Positions 1 through 7,715 of a stretch of 20,594 nt of DNA are shown piece by piece. A model generated the notes under the pieces. That model worked only from the letters and a program-made list of their open reading frames with translations. It did not search any database and was not told the origin of the DNA. The translations under genes were made by a program, and so were the position numbers. Source of the stretch: VAXT01 sp963827725 (lineage in GTDB: Bacteria > Actinomycetota > Thermoleophilia > Gaiellales > Gaiellaceae); the NCBI GenBank assembly GCA_963827725.1, contig CAWHBM010000005.1:1-20594 (forward strand), in the 5' to 3' direction. How positions within the stretch are numbered: the first letter of the stretch is position 1; the number at the start of each line of letters is the position of its first letter.

Positions 1-109
1 CGATACCGGGCCGGAGGTGGAGGTCGTGCTCAAGTCGGCCGACGCAGAGGCGCTCGGCGCGGCGGCCGCCTGGGTCGAGGCGGCGTTGGACGAGGGTGTT
101 GGGAGGTGA
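1..109 (+). CDS. C-terminal tail of an unidentified protein (partial)
   Basis: An open frame enters from the left edge (first full codon at position 2) and stops with TGA at 107-109. About 35 residues are visible, including VEVVLKSAD and a helical AWVEAAL stretch near the end. The pattern vaguely resembles the C-terminus of molybdopterin-binding (CinA/MoaB-like) proteins, but the fragment is too short to identify it. Its stop lies one base before the ATG of the next gene, and the ribosome-binding site of that gene lies inside this tail, so the two are probably one operon. Confidence 0.6.
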   Translation, partial: DTGPEVEVVLKSADAEALGAAAAWVEAALDEGVGR

Positions 110-110
110 C

Positions 111-920
111 ATGAAGGTCTTCGTGATCAGCGACATGGAGGGCGTCTCGGGAGTCGTCAAATGGGAGCAGGTCGAGGGCGGCGAGTCGCTCTACGAGGAA
201 GCGCGCAGGCTCTACACGGAGGAGATCAACGCGGCCGTGCGCGGCGCCAGGGCCGCAGGGGCGACCGAGATCGTCGTGATGGACTGCCACGGGGCGGGGA
301 AGGGGTGGACGTTCAACGCGCTCCTCCCCGAGCTGCTCGACCCCGGCTGCGAGTGGGTCGTGCAGGACGAGTGGTCGGAGTACACCGAGTTCCTGGAGCA
401 GGGCTGCGACGCGGCGCTTCTGATCGCCATGCACGCGAAGGCGGGCTCGGAGCGCGGCGTCATGAGCCACACGATCTCTGGCCACGACTACCGCGACCTG
501 CGCTTCAACGGCGTCTCCGTCGGCGAGACCGGGCTCCACGCGGCTCTCTGTGGGACGTGGGGCTGCCCCATCGTCCTCGTCACCGGCGACGACGTGGCCT
601 GCCGTGAGGCGACCGAGCTTCTCGGCGCGGAGCTCGTCACGGTGGCCGTAAAGACCGGCCTGGGGCGCAACAGCGCGCGGAACCTCCCGCCCGTTCGCGT
701 GCGGGAGCTGATCGAGGCGGCGGCCAGGGAAGCGGTCGAGAGGCGCGACCGGGCTCGGCCGTATGACCCCGGCAAGCCCTGCGAGGTCGTGGCCGTCCTG
801 GCCGCGCCTGACCTCGCCGAGCGGTACCGCTACCGCCACGGGGTCGAGCTCGTCGACGGGGTCACCGTCGCCTCGCGGGCGGAGGACTGGTGGACCGCCT
901 GGCGCCAGTTCTTCTTCTAG
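111..920 (+). CDS. dppA: D-aminopeptidase, peptidase family M55 (DppA-like)
   Basis: Predicted zinc D-aminopeptidase that releases N-terminal D-amino acids from short peptides, probably cytoplasmic peptide recycling. The 269-residue product opens with MKVFVISDMEGVSGV, giving Asp8 and Glu10 at the positions of the dizinc ligands of Bacillus DppA; DCHG supplies His60, AMHAK His108, MSHT His120 and SVGET Glu139, so the complete M55 metal/active-site set is visible. Length is typical of the family. I chose the ATG at 111 over an in-frame upstream TTG because a GGGAGGT ribosome-binding site sits just before it and the protein then starts at the conserved strand. No peptide-transporter genes lie next to it here. 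Confidence 0.92.
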   Translation: MKVFVISDMEGVSGVVKWEQVEGGESLYEEARRLYTEEINAAVRGARAAGATEIVVMDCHGAGKGWTFNALLPELLDPGCEWVVQDEWSEYTEFLEQGCDAALLIAMHAKAGSERGVMSHTISGHDYRDLRFNGVSVGETGLHAALCGTWGCPIVLVTGDDVACREATELLGAELVTVAVKTGLGRNSARNLPPVRVRELIEAAAREAVERRDRARPYDPGKPCEVVAVLAAPDLAERYRYRHGVELVDGVTVASRAEDWWTAWRQFFF

Positions 921-949
921 CGGCCAGGTCTCCGGCGGACACGACAGGC

Positions 950-1085
950 GTCTGACCCCTTCCACCGCCCGTTTCGGGCGTCGTAGCGCGAGCAATCTCT
1001 GCACCCGTACCACGAACTGTCCCCTTTGGTTTCCACAGCGTTCCCGGTCGACTCCCGTCACGGCCGGCCTTGTTCGGGGTCAGAC
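950..1085. repeat. Small inverted-repeat element with GGGGTCAGAC ends
   Basis: GTCTGACCCC at 950-959 and its reverse complement GGGGTCAGAC at 1076-1085 bound a 136-base noncoding segment. The right end is itself palindromic (GGGTC-A-GACCC, 1077-1087). Inside is a perfect hairpin, CGCCCG-TTT-CGGGCG (966-980), that could also help end dppA transcription. The layout resembles a REP/MITE-like non-autonomous element. No transposase is present in the window, so mobility is inference. Confidence 0.45.
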
Positions 1086-1134
1086 CCGGGGTGGCCGCGG
1101 GGGACAGGCCGGTCGAGTCGTGGGCGCCGAGGGA

Positions 1135-1140
1135 TACCAT
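1135..1140 (+). promoter_or_regulatory. Possible -10 box of the helicase gene
   Basis: TACCAT ends seven bases before the GTG start at 1148 and no Shine-Dalgarno sequence is visible. This is the spacing expected of a leaderless transcript and matches the pattern at 4509 and 5598. No good -35 box is seen, so support is weak. Confidence 0.3.
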
Positions 1141-1147
1141 CGACCTC

Positions 1148-3301
1148 GTGGCGGTCACCTCTCCCGACCAGTACCTCGCCGACCTGAATCCGGCCCAGCG
1201 TGAGGCGGTCCTCGCCACGGAGGGGCCGGTGCTGGTCGTCGCCGGAGCCGGCTCGGGGAAGACGCGCGTGCTCACTCACCGCATCGCGCACCTCGTCACC
1301 GCCTGCGGCGTGAAGCCGAACGAGATCTTCGCCATCACCTTCACGAACAAGGCGGCCGGGGAGATGAAGCGCCGCCTCGAGGCCTCGCTAGGCGACGTCG
1401 CGCAGCGCATGTGGGTGATGACCTTCCACGCCGCCTGCGGCCGCATCCTCCGCCGCGAGGCGCCGCGCCTGGCCTACAAGTCGAACTTCACCATCTACGA
1501 CCAGGCCGACCAGGTCCGCGTCGTCAAGGCGATCGTGGAGGAGGAGGGCTGGGATCCCAAGCGCTTCGTCCCCCGCGGCATCCACGCCCAGATCTCAACC
1601 GCCAAGAACCAGCTCGTCGGCCCCGACGAGTACGCGCAGCGTGTCGGCTCCTTCTACGAGCAGACCGTCGCCGCCGTCTACGACCGCTACCAGCGGCGGC
1701 TGCACGCTTCCAACGCCATGGACTTCGACGACCTGCTCATGCGCACGGTGGAGGTGCTGGAGAACCACCCTGACGCGCGCGAGAAGTGGCAGAAGGCCTT
1801 TCGCTACGTCCTCGTGGACGAGTACCAGGACACGAACCACGCGCAGTACCGGCTTCTGCAGCTCCTCGCCGGCGTCCACGGGAACGTCTTCGCGGTTGGC
1901 GACCCCGACCAGTCGATCTACGCCTTCCGCGGCGCCGACATCCGCAACATCCTCGAGTTCGAGCGCGACTTCGGCGGCGCGCGGGTGATCGCCCTGGAGC
2001 AGAACTACCGCTCGACGAACGCGATCCTTCGCGCCGCCAACTCGCTGATCGCTCAGAACCGGGAGCGGAAGCCGAAGAACCTCTTCAGCGAGCTGGGCGA
2101 GGGTGACCCGGTGCGCGCGCTCGAGGTCGAGGACGAGCACGCGGAGGCGCGCTTCGTCGCCTCGGAGATCGCCGGCCTGATCGAGGAGGGCTACGCTGGC
2201 GCCGAGCTCGGAGTCTTCTACCGCACGAACGCGCAGTCGCGCGTGCTCGAGGACGTCCTCGTCCGCCAGGAGATCCCGTACCAGGTGATCGGCGGCCCCC
2301 GCTTCTACGAGCGCGCCGAGATCAAGGACGCCGTCGCGTACCTCCAGGTGATCGACAACCCGTTCGACGGCGTCTCCCTCGCGCGCATCGCCAACAAGCC
2401 TCGCCGCGGCATCGGCGACGCGTCGGTCGCGCGCCTCCAGGTCTACGCGGACGCCCAGGGCATCTCTCTCTTCGAGGCGCTCGACCACGCGGAGGAGGCG
2501 GGCGTCGGCGCCGCTCCCCTCAAGGCTGTCCAGCGCCTCCACGGCCTGCTCCAGTCGCTCCAGGCCGGCGCGCTCGAGCTGTCCGTGCCCGAGCTCCTGG
2601 AGAAGGTGCTCGACCAGAGCGGCTACCTGGAGGCACTCCGCGCCGAACGGACGATCGAGGCGCAAGGCCGCGTGGAGAACCTGCTCGAGCTCGGCGGCGT
2701 CGCGCTCGAGTACCAGGCAGCCGCCGCCACCACGCCTACCCTCTCCGAGTTCCTGCAGCAGATCTCGCTCTTCTCCGACCAGGACGCACTGGCTGAGGAG
2801 GGGAGCCGCGTCACCCTGATGACCCTCCACAACGCGAAGGGCCTCGAGTTCCGCGCGGTCTTCCTCGTCGGCATGGAGGAGGGCGTCTTCCCGCATGCGC
2901 GCTCGATCGAGGAGCAGGGGATCGAGGAGGAGCGGCGGCTCGCGTACGTCGGGCTGACACGCGCCCAGGAGCGGCTGACGCTGACGCATGCCGCCACCCG
3001 CTCGCTCTGGGGCTCGCGCGACTACCGCAGCCCGAGCCGGTTTCTCGAGGAGCTCCCCGACGAGATCCAGCGCGAGCGCCTGCGGCCGTCCTCCTGGACG
3101 GGCTACAACGCGCCACGGTCGTCGCAGGCGTCCACGGGCCCCACGCCGGACCTCTCGACGGGCGATTCCGTCCGCCATTCGACGCTCGGCGAGGGCGTCG
3201 TCGTCCGCATCGAGGGCGACGGCATCGTCACCGTGCGCTTCGCGCAGGACGGCGCCGAGCGCCGCCTCATGCTCGACTACGCGCCCCTGGAGAAGGTCTG
3301 A
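1148..3301 (+). CDS. pcrA: ATP-dependent DNA helicase, UvrD/PcrA type (SF1A)
   Basis: A 3'-5' superfamily 1 helicase acting in nucleotide excision repair, replication restart and removal of RecA filaments. The 717-residue protein has the Q-motif LNPAQREAV (residues 13-21), Walker A GAGSGKT (33-39), TFTNKAAGEM (motif Ia region), Walker B VLVDEYQDTN, motif III GDPDQSIYAFRGAD, motif IV QNYRST, and motifs V/VI TLHNAKGLEF and EEERRLAYVGLTRAQERL. The C-terminal segment GDSVRHSTLGEGVVVRIEG is the PcrA-type Tudor-like domain that contacts RNA polymerase. I chose the GTG at 1148; a longer upstream frame would run through the repeat element. The Eis-like gene follows two bases after the stop, so they are probably co-transcribed. 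Confidence 0.95.
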   Translation: MAVTSPDQYLADLNPAQREAVLATEGPVLVVAGAGSGKTRVLTHRIAHLVTACGVKPNEIFAITFTNKAAGEMKRRLEASLGDVAQRMWVMTFHAACGRILRREAPRLAYKSNFTIYDQADQVRVVKAIVEEEGWDPKRFVPRGIHAQISTAKNQLVGPDEYAQRVGSFYEQTVAAVYDRYQRRLHASNAMDFDDLLMRTVEVLENHPDAREKWQKAFRYVLVDEYQDTNHAQYRLLQLLAGVHGNVFAVGDPDQSIYAFRGADIRNILEFERDFGGARVIALEQNYRSTNAILRAANSLIAQNRERKPKNLFSELGEGDPVRALEVEDEHAEARFVASEIAGLIEEGYAGAELGVFYRTNAQSRVLEDVLVRQEIPYQVIGGPRFYERAEIKDAVAYLQVIDNPFDGVSLARIANKPRRGIGDASVARLQVYADAQGISLFEALDHAEEAGVGAAPLKAVQRLHGLLQSLQAGALELSVPELLEKVLDQSGYLEALRAERTIEAQGRVENLLELGGVALEYQAAAATTPTLSEFLQQISLFSDQDALAEEGSRVTLMTLHNAKGLEFRAVFLVGMEEGVFPHARSIEEQGIEEERRLAYVGLTRAQERLTLTHAATRSLWGSRDYRSPSRFLEELPDEIQRERLRPSSWTGYNAPRSSQASTGPTPDLSTGDSVRHSTLGEGVVVRIEGDGIVTVRFAQDGAERRLMLDYAPLEKV

Positions 3302-3303
3302 GC

Positions 3304-4500
3304 GTGCTCGTCCGCACAGCTCGGCCCGACGAGCGCCTCGACGCGCTCCGGCCGATCTGGCACTACTTCGGCGCTCCGTTCGGGCCGCAGGAGGAACGTG
3401 TGTCTCGGATGCTCATTCCCGGGGGCCGCATGCTCGTCGCGGCCGAGGGCGAGATGATCGTCGGCAGCGCCGGAGCCTTCGAGCTCGAGCTGACGATCCC
3501 GGGTGGGCCGGTGCGCACGGCAGGGGTGACTGTCGTCGGCGTCTTGCCCACGCACCGCCGTCGCGGGATCCTACGAGAGCTGATGCGCGTGCAGCTCGAC
3601 GACGCCCACGCGCGTGGCGAGCCGCTCGCGATCCTCTGGGCCTCGGAGGGCGGCATCTACGGCCGCTTCGGCTACGGGCTTGCGTCGGTCTGCGGGGACA
3701 TGGCGATCGCGCGAGCACACACCAGCTTCGTCCGGGACGCGGGCTGGCCCGGCACGACACGGCTCGTGCCCGTTGACGAGGCGCGCACGCTCTTCTCCCA
3801 GGTCTACGACCGCGTTGCCGCCGAGACGCCCGGCATGTTCGCGCGCACGGCGGAATGGTGGGAGAAGCGGACGCTCGCCGACTCGGAATGGCGTCGTGCA
3901 GGCGGCGGGGAGCTGGCCTTCGTCGTGCTCGAGCTCGACGGGCAGCCGGGGGCGTACGCGATCTACCGGCTCAACTTCTCCTACGACGACGGCGTCCCGA
4001 CCGGGAAGACCGTGGTCATCGAGGCGATAGGGGCGACGCCTGCCGCCACGGCCGCCGTCTGGCGCTACCTCTTCGACATCGATTGGATGGCGAGCGTCGA
4101 GGCCACGCTGCTGCCGGTCGACCACCCGCTCTTCCTGCTCCTCCTCGAGCAGAACCGTATGAGGTTTCGAGTCGGTGACGGCCTCTGGGTGCGGCTGGTG
4201 GACGTCGGCGCCGCGCTGGCCGCACGGGCGCGTGCGGACGACGGCGAGCTCGTCCTCGAGGTGAGGGACGAGTTCTGCCCGTGGAACGAAGGGCGCTTCG
4301 CGCTCGGCGGCTCGGCGACGAAGGCCGCCGCAGACCTGCGCCTCTCGGTGGACGCGCTCGGCTCCGCCTACCTGGGCGGATTCACGTTCGCCGACCTGGC
4401 CCGCGCAGGGCGTCTCGAGGAGACGACGGAGGGCGCAGTCGCCCTCGCCGACACCGTCTTCCGCACGGAGCGCAAGCCCTGGTGCCCGGAGATCTTCTGA
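3304..4500 (+). CDS. Eis-like GNAT N-acetyltransferase
   Basis: A 398-residue protein of the Eis (enhanced intracellular survival) type: two GNAT-like regions and a C-terminal sterol-carrier-protein-like domain. The acetyl-CoA-binding motif is VVGVLPTHRRRGILREL (about 78-94), followed by the RFGYG motif (121-125) typical of Eis enzymes, where a nearby Tyr acts as general acid. The protein ends in PWCPEIF with a C-terminal Phe, and in mycobacterial Eis the terminal carboxylate is part of the active site. Length matches the family (about 400). Eis proteins acetylate amines, including aminoglycosides and lysines; the substrate here is unknown. The GTG start lies two bases after pcrA. Confidence 0.85.
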   Translation: MLVRTARPDERLDALRPIWHYFGAPFGPQEERVSRMLIPGGRMLVAAEGEMIVGSAGAFELELTIPGGPVRTAGVTVVGVLPTHRRRGILRELMRVQLDDAHARGEPLAILWASEGGIYGRFGYGLASVCGDMAIARAHTSFVRDAGWPGTTRLVPVDEARTLFSQVYDRVAAETPGMFARTAEWWEKRTLADSEWRRAGGGELAFVVLELDGQPGAYAIYRLNFSYDDGVPTGKTVVIEAIGATPAATAAVWRYLFDIDWMASVEATLLPVDHPLFLLLLEQNRMRFRVGDGLWVRLVDVGAALAARARADDGELVLEVRDEFCPWNEGRFALGGSATKAAADLRLSVDALGSAYLGGFTFADLARAGRLEETTEGAVALADTVFRTERKPWCPEIF

Positions 4501-4508
4501 GTTTCTGC

Positions 4509-4514
4509 TAGCGT
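4509..4514 (+). promoter_or_regulatory. Probable -10 box of the M23 peptidase gene
   Basis: TAGCGT lies eight bases before the GTG start at 4523, the same hexamer and spacing as at 5598. The gene has no Shine-Dalgarno sequence, so transcription probably starts at or next to the start codon. A matching -35 box is not obvious. Confidence 0.45.
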
Positions 4515-4522
4515 TCCGCCTC

Positions 4523-5029
4523 GTGCTTGCCGTCAAGGCCCTGCTAATGGGCCTTTTTTCGTGCTTCATCCTCGCCGGGCCCGCCCAGGCCTGGTACAGA
4601 GGTCCGGACTCTCCAGCGGACTCCCAGCGGGAGCCGCGCTGGCTCCTTCCCATGGATGGCCCGCTCGGCTCGCACTTCGGGCCGCGCTGGGGCGGGACGC
4701 ACGAGGGCATCGACATCGAGGGTTGGTATGAGACGCGCGTTCGCGCGGCCCAGCGCGGGGTGGTCAGGTACGTCGGGTGGCTCGACGACTACTCGGGCTA
4801 CGGTCTGGTCGTGAAGGTCCGGCACGAGAGCGGGATCGTGACGATGTACGCGCACCTCGCACGCGCCTTCGTCGAGCGCGGCGAAGCCGTCACCGCCCGG
4901 CAGATCATCGGCCGGGCCGGGTGCACGGGCTCCTGCACCGGCACGCACCTCCACTTCCAGGCGTGGCGGCACGGAAAGCTGATCGACCCGCTCGAGCTCC
5001 TCGGCCGGCACGCGTTCGCGAAGCTCTGA
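4523..5029 (+). CDS. Exported M23 (LytM-type) peptidase
   Basis: A 168-residue secreted murein endopeptidase or LytM-type cell-wall regulator. The N-terminus is a Sec signal peptide with a hydrophobic core (about 3-20) and a likely cut after AQA (residue 23). The M23 zinc site is complete: His60 and Asp64 in THEGID, His111 in MYAHLA, and His142/His144 in THLHF. Cys134 and Cys138 just before the HLH motif could form a disulfide outside the cell. The protein is nearly all catalytic domain, without binding modules. The GTG start is supported by the signal peptide and by a -10 box eight bases upstream. Confidence 0.9.
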   Translation: MLAVKALLMGLFSCFILAGPAQAWYRGPDSPADSQREPRWLLPMDGPLGSHFGPRWGGTHEGIDIEGWYETRVRAAQRGVVRYVGWLDDYSGYGLVVKVRHESGIVTMYAHLARAFVERGEAVTARQIIGRAGCTGSCTGTHLHFQAWRHGKLIDPLELLGRHAFAKL

Positions 5030-5562
5030 TGCGGATCGTCTACTACGTCGCCGCGAGCCTCGACGGCCGCATCGCCGGGCCCGACCACGACCTGGACTTC
5101 CTGAAGACGCTGGCCGGCGGGGTGGACGCCTACGGCTATGCCGAGTTCTTCGAGGAGATCGACGGGTTGGTGACAGGCGCGGGCACGTACGAGTTCATGA
5201 CGGGCCATTCGTGGCCCTACGGCGACCTGCCCACCTGGCTCGTGACGCACCGCGACGACCTGCCGGACATCGAGGGAGCCAATCTGCGCAGCTTCTCGGG
5301 CGACATGCGCGATCTCGTGCGTGAGCTCGAGGAGGCCGGCCTCGAGCGCGTGTGGCTGATCGGAGGGGGCAACCTCGCCGCGCAGCTCCTGGCGGCCGAC
5401 CGCCTCGACGAGCTCATTCTGACGCTCGCGCCGACATTCCTCGGGCGCGGCCCGGCGCTTGCCGACGGCGAGCTCCCCCTGCGCCGCTTCCGGCTGATGT
5501 CCGTCCGTCGCCCCGAGGACACCGACGGCGTGACGCTCCGGTACGAACGGGTCCCGGGCTGA
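5029..5562 (+). CDS. Dihydrofolate reductase / RibD C-terminal family protein
   Basis: A 177-residue single-domain protein of the RibD_C/DHFR-like fold. It starts MRIVYYVAASLDGRIAGP, the usual opening of this family, and carries the NADPH-binding signature RVWLIGGGNLAAQLL followed by LDELILTLAPTFLGRG. Stand-alone members of this type (YyaP/YwjB-like) are widespread and mostly uncharacterised; a true folate or riboflavin role cannot be claimed. The start overlaps the stop of the M23 gene by one base (TGATG), which implies translational coupling although the two functions are unrelated. The chosen ATG is the first residue of the conserved beta-strand. Confidence 0.85.
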   Translation: MRIVYYVAASLDGRIAGPDHDLDFLKTLAGGVDAYGYAEFFEEIDGLVTGAGTYEFMTGHSWPYGDLPTWLVTHRDDLPDIEGANLRSFSGDMRDLVRELEEAGLERVWLIGGGNLAAQLLAADRLDELILTLAPTFLGRGPALADGELPLRRFRLMSVRRPEDTDGVTLRYERVPG

Positions 5563-5574
5563 CGCCAGAGCCGC

Positions 5575-5603
5575 TTGACGCTCGTGCATCCGGGACGTAG
5601 CGT
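5575..5603 (+). promoter_or_regulatory. Promoter of the 5612-10043 catabolic operon
   Basis: TTGACG (5575-5580) and TAGCGT (5598-5603) are separated by exactly 17 bases, a near-ideal housekeeping-sigma promoter. The ATG at 5612 follows eight bases after the -10 box, so the mRNA should start at or within a few bases of the start codon and be leaderless. Confidence 0.7.
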
Positions 5604-5611
5604 CGCCGCCC

Positions 5612-6409
5612 ATGCAGATCGGTAAGGCAGGGAGCCCCGTCAGCCACATCAGCCAGGCCTATCCGGACCGGGTCGAAGTGCGGGGACGAGACCTTTGCGA
5701 CGACCTCATGGGCAGGATGAGCTTCACGGAGTACTTCCACCTCCTGCTCACCGGCGGCGAGCCCACCGAGGACCAGCGCTTCTTCCTCGACGTGCTCCTG
5801 GTCAGCATCGCGGAGCACGGGATGATGCCGGCCAACGTCGCGGCGCGCATGACCCTCGCCGCCGACCCCGAATCACTCCAGGGCGCCGTCGCCGCAGGGA
5901 TTCTCGGGTGCGGTCCGGTCGTCCTCGGCACGTCCGAGTCGTGTGCGCGGCTCCTCGCAGAGGCGCAGGAGCAGGTGGCGGCCGGCGAGGATCCCGTGGA
6001 GGTCGTAGACGGAATCGCGCGCACGATCCACGCGGCCGGGGGCAAGGTGCCGGGGTTCGGCCACCCGGTGCACCGGCCGGTCGACCCGCGTGCCGAGCGG
6101 ATTCTCGAGCTCGCGGACGCCCGCGCCGTGAGCGGGCCTCACGTCCTGCTGGCGCGTTGTCTTCGCGATTCCGTCGCCACGGCATGGGGCAAGCCGCTTC
6201 CGATGAACGTCGCCATGCCTATCGCCGCGGTCATGCTCGACCTGGGGTTCTCACGCGACGTCGTGAAGTCGGTCCCGATCCTGGCGCGCACGGCCGGCCT
6301 GCTCGCCCATCTCGCCGAGGAGCGACAGGAGCCCCTCGGCTTCCTCGTGGCGGGGGGCGCGGAGGAGGCGGTGGAATACGAGCGCCGGCCTGACGACCGG
6401 GCCCAGTGA
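5612..6409 (+). CDS. Citrate synthase-like / citryl-CoA lyase family protein
   Basis: A 265-residue small citrate-synthase-superfamily protein covering the core only (full citrate synthases are about 370-430). The first catalytic His is His69 in AEHGMMPANVAARM, and the second is His151 in PGFGHPVHRPVDPRAERI, both in the expected context. The third catalytic residue, the Asp of the usual NVD motif, is replaced: the sequence reads MNVAMPIAAVMLDLGF, with Ala201. Some stand-alone citryl-CoA lyase-like proteins may also lack this Asp, so the reaction may be a C-C lyase or condensation on a CoA ester rather than citrate synthesis. First gene of the operon; the next gene, a CoA ligase, overlaps its stop. 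Confidence 0.8.
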   Translation: MQIGKAGSPVSHISQAYPDRVEVRGRDLCDDLMGRMSFTEYFHLLLTGGEPTEDQRFFLDVLLVSIAEHGMMPANVAARMTLAADPESLQGAVAAGILGCGPVVLGTSESCARLLAEAQEQVAAGEDPVEVVDGIARTIHAAGGKVPGFGHPVHRPVDPRAERILELADARAVSGPHVLLARCLRDSVATAWGKPLPMNVAMPIAAVMLDLGFSRDVVKSVPILARTAGLLAHLAEERQEPLGFLVAGGAEEAVEYERRPDDRAQ

Positions 6410-7710
6410 TGCTCGCGCCCGAGGTCGAGGCCCGTCCGTGGGCGCAGCAGCTCGCCGTCGACGACGCGCTCTACCGCGCCCAGCTCGCCTACCTCTTCGC
6501 GCACTCGACCTTCTATCGCGAGCGACTCGGAGCGGCAGGGATCGGCTCCGACCGCGCGGCCGGCGGGCTCGAGGACATCGGGCAGCTGCCGCTCACCGAC
6601 AAGGACGAGCTTCGAGCGACGTCCACGCCCGAGAATCCGTTTGGCGCGCACCTCTGCGCGCCGCCGTCCGAGATCGTCCGGGTCTACTCGACGAGCGGCA
6701 CGACCGGCACGCCCAGCTTCGTCCCGCTCACGGCGGGCGACCTCGACAACTGGGTGACCGCGTCGGCGCGCAGCTACGCGGCATCCGGCATCGCCGCCGG
6801 CCAGCGCATCGTCTCTACCTACAACGCCGGGCCTTTCGTGGCAGGGGCGGCCCTGGCCGCCTTCGACCGCATCGGCCTCTGCCACGTTCCGGTCGGCACC
6901 GGGCAGACCGAGCGCCTGTTCCTGGCGCTCGAGCAGCTTGTGCCCGAGGCGATCGTGCTCACGCCCTCCTACGCCGCTCATCTCGTCGAATGGGCGACGG
7001 AGCGAGATGTGGATCTCCGGGAGTCGAGCGTCGAGCGTGTCCTCGTGGCGGGTGAGCCGGGAGGGGGCGAGCCGGCCTTTCGGGCGAAGCTCGAGGAGGG
7101 CTGGGGGGCGAAGGTCACGGAGGCGATGGGCATCGGCGACATCGGCGTGTCGCTCTGGGGGGAGTGCGAGGAGCAGGACGGCATGCACCTGGGCGCGCGC
7201 GACTTCGTCCACGCCGAGCTGATCGAGCCCGAGACGGGCCGCGCCCTCGATCTGGACGACGGCGCCCGCGGCGAGCTCGTGTTGACGCATCTCCAGCATC
7301 GTGGGGCACCGCTCCTGCGCTTCCGCACCCGGGATCACGTCGAGGTCCGAACGAGCCCGTGCGCATGCGGGCGCACCGGCCCACGCGTCCGCTGCGTCGG
7401 TCGTACCGACGACATGCTCATCGTCCGCGGGGTCAACGTCTTCCCCTCGGCCGTCCGTGAGGTCGTGAGCGGGTTCGCACCGGAGGTCAGCGGTCACATA
7501 CTCGTGAAGCCGAGCTCGCCGGGCGTGAAGCAGGAGCCGCCGCTCCCGGTGAGCGTCGAGCTCGGACCGGGCGCAGCGGCTGAACCCGCGCTCGCGGACG
7601 CAATCTGCGACAGACTGCGTGACGTACTGGTCGTCCAGACCCGCGTCGATCTCGTGCCGTGGGGGAGCCTGCGGCGAAGTGAGTACAAGTCGAAGCTCGT
7701 CGAGCACTAG
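6409..7710 (+). CDS. Phenylacetate-CoA ligase-like acyl-CoA synthetase (PaaK family)
   Basis: A 433-residue adenylate-forming enzyme predicted to activate a carboxylic acid to its CoA thioester via an acyl-AMP. The P-loop is YSTSGTTGTPSFVPLT; the A5-type region reads TEAMGIGDIG; LLRFRTRDHVEV carries the hinge-side Arg-Asp; and GRTDDMLIVRGVNVFPSAV is the A8 motif with the characteristic PaaK spelling. A CACG segment before it resembles the Cys cluster common in PaaK proteins. Length is typical (about 430). The ATG at 6409 overlaps the preceding stop (TGATG); a GTG three bases earlier is equally possible. Phenylacetate itself is not implied, since no paa genes lie nearby. Confidence 0.88.
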   Translation: MLAPEVEARPWAQQLAVDDALYRAQLAYLFAHSTFYRERLGAAGIGSDRAAGGLEDIGQLPLTDKDELRATSTPENPFGAHLCAPPSEIVRVYSTSGTTGTPSFVPLTAGDLDNWVTASARSYAASGIAAGQRIVSTYNAGPFVAGAALAAFDRIGLCHVPVGTGQTERLFLALEQLVPEAIVLTPSYAAHLVEWATERDVDLRESSVERVLVAGEPGGGEPAFRAKLEEGWGAKVTEAMGIGDIGVSLWGECEEQDGMHLGARDFVHAELIEPETGRALDLDDGARGELVLTHLQHRGAPLLRFRTRDHVEVRTSPCACGRTGPRVRCVGRTDDMLIVRGVNVFPSAVREVVSGFAPEVSGHILVKPSSPGVKQEPPLPVSVELGPGAAAEPALADAICDRLRDVLVVQTRVDLVPWGSLRRSEYKSKLVEH

Positions 7711-7715
7711 GATCC

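Noticed and set aside
1595..3178. 527-residue minus-strand open frame opposite the helicase
   Set aside because: Fully antisense to an unmistakable UvrD/PcrA gene; low-complexity Leu/Glu/Arg/Val composition caused by codon bias.
6139..7707. 522-residue minus-strand open frame opposite the PaaK-like gene
   Set aside because: It is the antisense shadow of a clear CoA ligase in GC-rich DNA; the translation is Arg/Asp/Ala-rich with no domain and no ribosome-binding site.
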